7,373 nucleotides of DNA from Alphaproteobacteria bacterium (GTDB taxonomy: Bacteria; Pseudomonadota; Alphaproteobacteria; SMXP01). Positions 6,048 to 7,373 of this stretch are shown here, piece after piece. The position numbers were made by a program, and so were the translations under genes. The stretch covers positions 1 through 7,373 of the forward strand of contig JANQLI010000166.1 in the NCBI GenBank assembly GCA_028280675.1, in the 5' to 3' direction. The notes under the pieces are model-generated. The model did no database searches and was not told the origin of the DNA. It worked only from the letters and a program-made list of their open reading frames with translations. The number at the start of each line of letters is the position of its first letter. Position 1 is the first letter of the stretch.

Positions 6048-7217
6048 CTAATTGTGAAGACATATACCACCACTGTTATATTCCCTTGTTTCCTGGTTAC
6101 TTTTTATTTTTCTGCCCTGAAAATCATAAACATCATAGTAGGTGCCAGAGTAATAAGAGTCACAACCACTTGGTCTATCGCTCCAACTACCTGTTGTAAC
6201 AGTAAACCCATTGTCCCCTACGCCAATACTACCCTGTGCTGACAAGACTAGATTCCCGGAAATGTCATAAACGGAACCAGTTTCGCCATTAGAAACGATG
6301 TAAAAACCTTTGGATGGCTTGTCGTTGCACCAGTCATTCTTAATTGGCACGACCTCAATACCCTCAAAATCAATATAACCACATTTCCCCGAACCATTAT
6401 TTTTGACAGTTAATCCAGCTTTGAGAGATTTTTCTCGGCGTTCTGCTGCACGTTTTCGTGCAGTCTCAGCAACCTCTGAAGCTTTTCGTTCTGCTTTCTC
6501 TTTGATTACCTCAAACTCCTCATCTAGGGTTTCATCAGCACTAGCTAGACTGGCAATCCAGCGTTGAATTCCTTCTAAGTTTTCAGCCAGTTTTTCAACG
6601 CCATCTAGATTTTGGGATCTTTTTGCCTGAAGTGAGCTTGCTTCTTCAGTCGCCGCATTTATACGGTCGCTCAGGTCAGGGAAAGTGAGACTATGTGTAT
6701 TAAATTGGTCTGGATCAATATTCTCTTGTGGAGGAGGAGGTTGGCGATTTGGGTTTTTGATGACGCCAAGGCAATATCCCGTCCATGTTGAAGTACACTT
6801 AGAATAATGTGGAAAGAGCGGTGGGTCTTCCTGATTGTCGTTCTCTAGTTTCTTTTGTATGACCTCACATGTTTTTATATCTTCTTCCAATGTCTCACGA
6901 TTAAAGTGGGCATTCATGGGGCCGCAAATAGCCTCATGCTTTGGAACTGCCTGATCTCTAGCTCTAGACCATACCTCTCCGGAATCCATTATATGTGGTC
7001 CTTCGTATGTACCAGATACTGTATGTGGTCCATCTTTAAAGTTACACGTTTCATCCCAATCATTCTCACAGATTATCTCTCGGCCCGCAGATGCTGGCGA
7101 CGTTAAAGACATAAATACGAGCGACGCAAGAATTGTAACCAGGCCAACATTCAAGTTAATCCGGACCAGACAACTATTATCCGATTTTGTAATAAATAAA
7201 ATCTTCAGAAGTATCAT
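6048..7217 (-). CDS. Exported cysteine-rich coiled-coil protein with WG-repeat-like C-terminus
   Basis: I know no named gene for this 389-residue protein. The N-terminus has a basic stretch, a hydrophobic core (about residues 23-37) and SPASA before GREII, a good signal-peptidase I site after residue 44. Export to the periplasm or beyond is therefore likely. The mature part has ten cysteines, an even number consistent with disulfides: six before residue 150 and four in the last 115 residues. A proline-rich linker (QPPPPQ, about 159-164) leads to a long charged helix, about 183-268, that reads as a coiled coil rich in E, K, R and A. The C-terminal 110 residues are beta-rich. GYIDFEGIEVVP, GSVYDISGNLVLS and YDVYDFQGRKIKS look like degenerate WG (KWG) repeat units. 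The ATG at 7217 overlaps the stop of the upstream FGE-like gene (TGATG) and has GAGGG 7 bases upstream. A TTG one codon earlier is less likely. Composition is AT-richer than the core genes. Confidence 0.8.
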   Translation of the reverse strand: MILLKILFITKSDNSCLVRINLNVGLVTILASLVFMSLTSPASAGREIICENDWDETCNFKDGPHTVSGTYEGPHIMDSGEVWSRARDQAVPKHEAICGPMNAHFNRETLEEDIKTCEVIQKKLENDNQEDPPLFPHYSKCTSTWTGYCLGVIKNPNRQPPPPQENIDPDQFNTHSLTFPDLSDRINAATEEASSLQAKRSQNLDGVEKLAENLEGIQRWIASLASADETLDEEFEVIKEKAERKASEVAETARKRAAERREKSLKAGLTVKNNGSGKCGYIDFEGIEVVPIKNDWCNDKPSKGFYIVSNGETGSVYDISGNLVLSAQGSIGVGDNGFTVTTGSWSDRPSGCDSYYSGTYYDVYDFQGRKIKSNQETREYNSGGICLHN

Positions 7218-7373
7218 CAAAGTTCCCTCGCTATCCTAAAGCCAATATTCGAACGCCTGACATCCTCCAGCCAACCCCGATGCGCTGACCGATTTCGCTC
7301 GTAGTCGGAAGAGTAAGAACCACCCCGGAATAAGGTAAAATCGCAATTCTTAAAGCTGTCATCTCCATATATG
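7217..7373 (-). CDS. FGE-sulfatase (SUMF1)-fold domain protein, C-terminal end only
   Basis: Reading the minus strand in frame from 7372, 51 residues precede a TGA at 7219-7217; the rest of the gene lies beyond the window. The pattern FRGGSY, then RNRSAHR, then SNIGFRIAREL is the conserved C-terminal motif of the FGE-sulfatase/SUMF1 fold (RGGSW...R.A.R...IGFR). Members include the formylglycine-generating enzyme, EgtB/PvdO-type non-heme iron enzymes, and non-enzymatic C-type-lectin-like ligand-binding proteins. In true FGE two cysteines that oxidise the sulfatase cysteine lie shortly after the GGSY motif. Here that stretch is SSDYERNR, with no cysteine, so sulfatase activation is unlikely. 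The only cysteine visible is upstream, in FKNCDF. The stop overlaps the next start by one base (TGATG), indicating translational coupling to the exported protein downstream. The substrate or ligand cannot be told from this fragment. Confidence 0.85.
   Translation of the reverse strand, partial: IYGDDSFKNCDFTLFRGGSYSSDYERNRSAHRGWLEDVRRSNIGFRIAREL
7225..7229 (-). promoter_or_regulatory. Ribosome binding site that fixes the start of the exported protein
   Basis: GAGGG (7229-7225 on the minus strand) lies inside the last codons of the FGE-like gene, 7 bases before the ATG at 7217. It favours this ATG over the TTG at 7220, which would have only 4 bases of spacing. It supports re-initiation or coupling at the TGATG junction. 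Confidence 0.65.

Noticed and set aside
7217..7372. Variable region of a diversity-generating retroelement (FGE/C-type-lectin fold C-terminus is the usual site)
   Set aside because: No reverse transcriptase gene and no near-copy template repeat of this segment is visible anywhere in the window; the motif is explained by an ordinary FGE-fold C-terminus. The region beyond 7373 is unseen, so only this window is excluded.

Overview
The window looks like an alphaproteobacterial chromosome of middling GC content. It carries most of the conserved block trkA - trkH - hfq - hflX on the plus strand, closed by a convergent mazG on the minus strand. In many alphaproteobacteria the order is ntrBC-ntrYX-trkA-(dat)-hfq-hflX-mazG, and both the Hfq sequence and the gene order fit that lineage. 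I cannot name a genus from the sequence.

Bases 1-2794 hold a potassium uptake system. TrkA, the cytosolic nucleotide-binding gating subunit, lacks about its first dozen residues at the window edge. TrkH, the membrane channel subunit, starts 14 bases after the trkA stop. A 9-pair hairpin spans that junction. Bases 2795-3149 contain no convincing gene. This gap is the leader of hfq and carries a perfect 10-base AU-rich direct repeat close to the start codon. Bases 3150-4844 hold hfq (RNA chaperone, GTG start) and hflX (ribosome-associated GTPase, most likely GTG start), separated by a 63-base spacer that can fold over the hflX ribosome binding site.

The minus strand from 7373 down to 4831 reads as a second transcription unit of four genes running toward hflX: an FGE-sulfatase-fold (SUMF1-type) protein cut by the window end; a 389-residue exported cysteine-rich protein with a coiled coil and a WG-repeat-like C-terminus, joined to it by a TGATG overlap; a 105-residue membrane-anchored helical-repeat-like protein; and mazG, a nucleoside triphosphate pyrophosphohydrolase. 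mazG and hflX overlap tail to tail by 14 bases, so no terminator fits between them.

The most novel part is 5701-7373. Two of its genes are unrecognised and exported or membrane-bound. They are paired with an FGE-like protein that lacks the catalytic cysteines of true sulfatase-activating enzymes, and the base composition is more AT-rich than in the core genes. I see no transposase, integrase, tRNA, rRNA or CRISPR array in the window.
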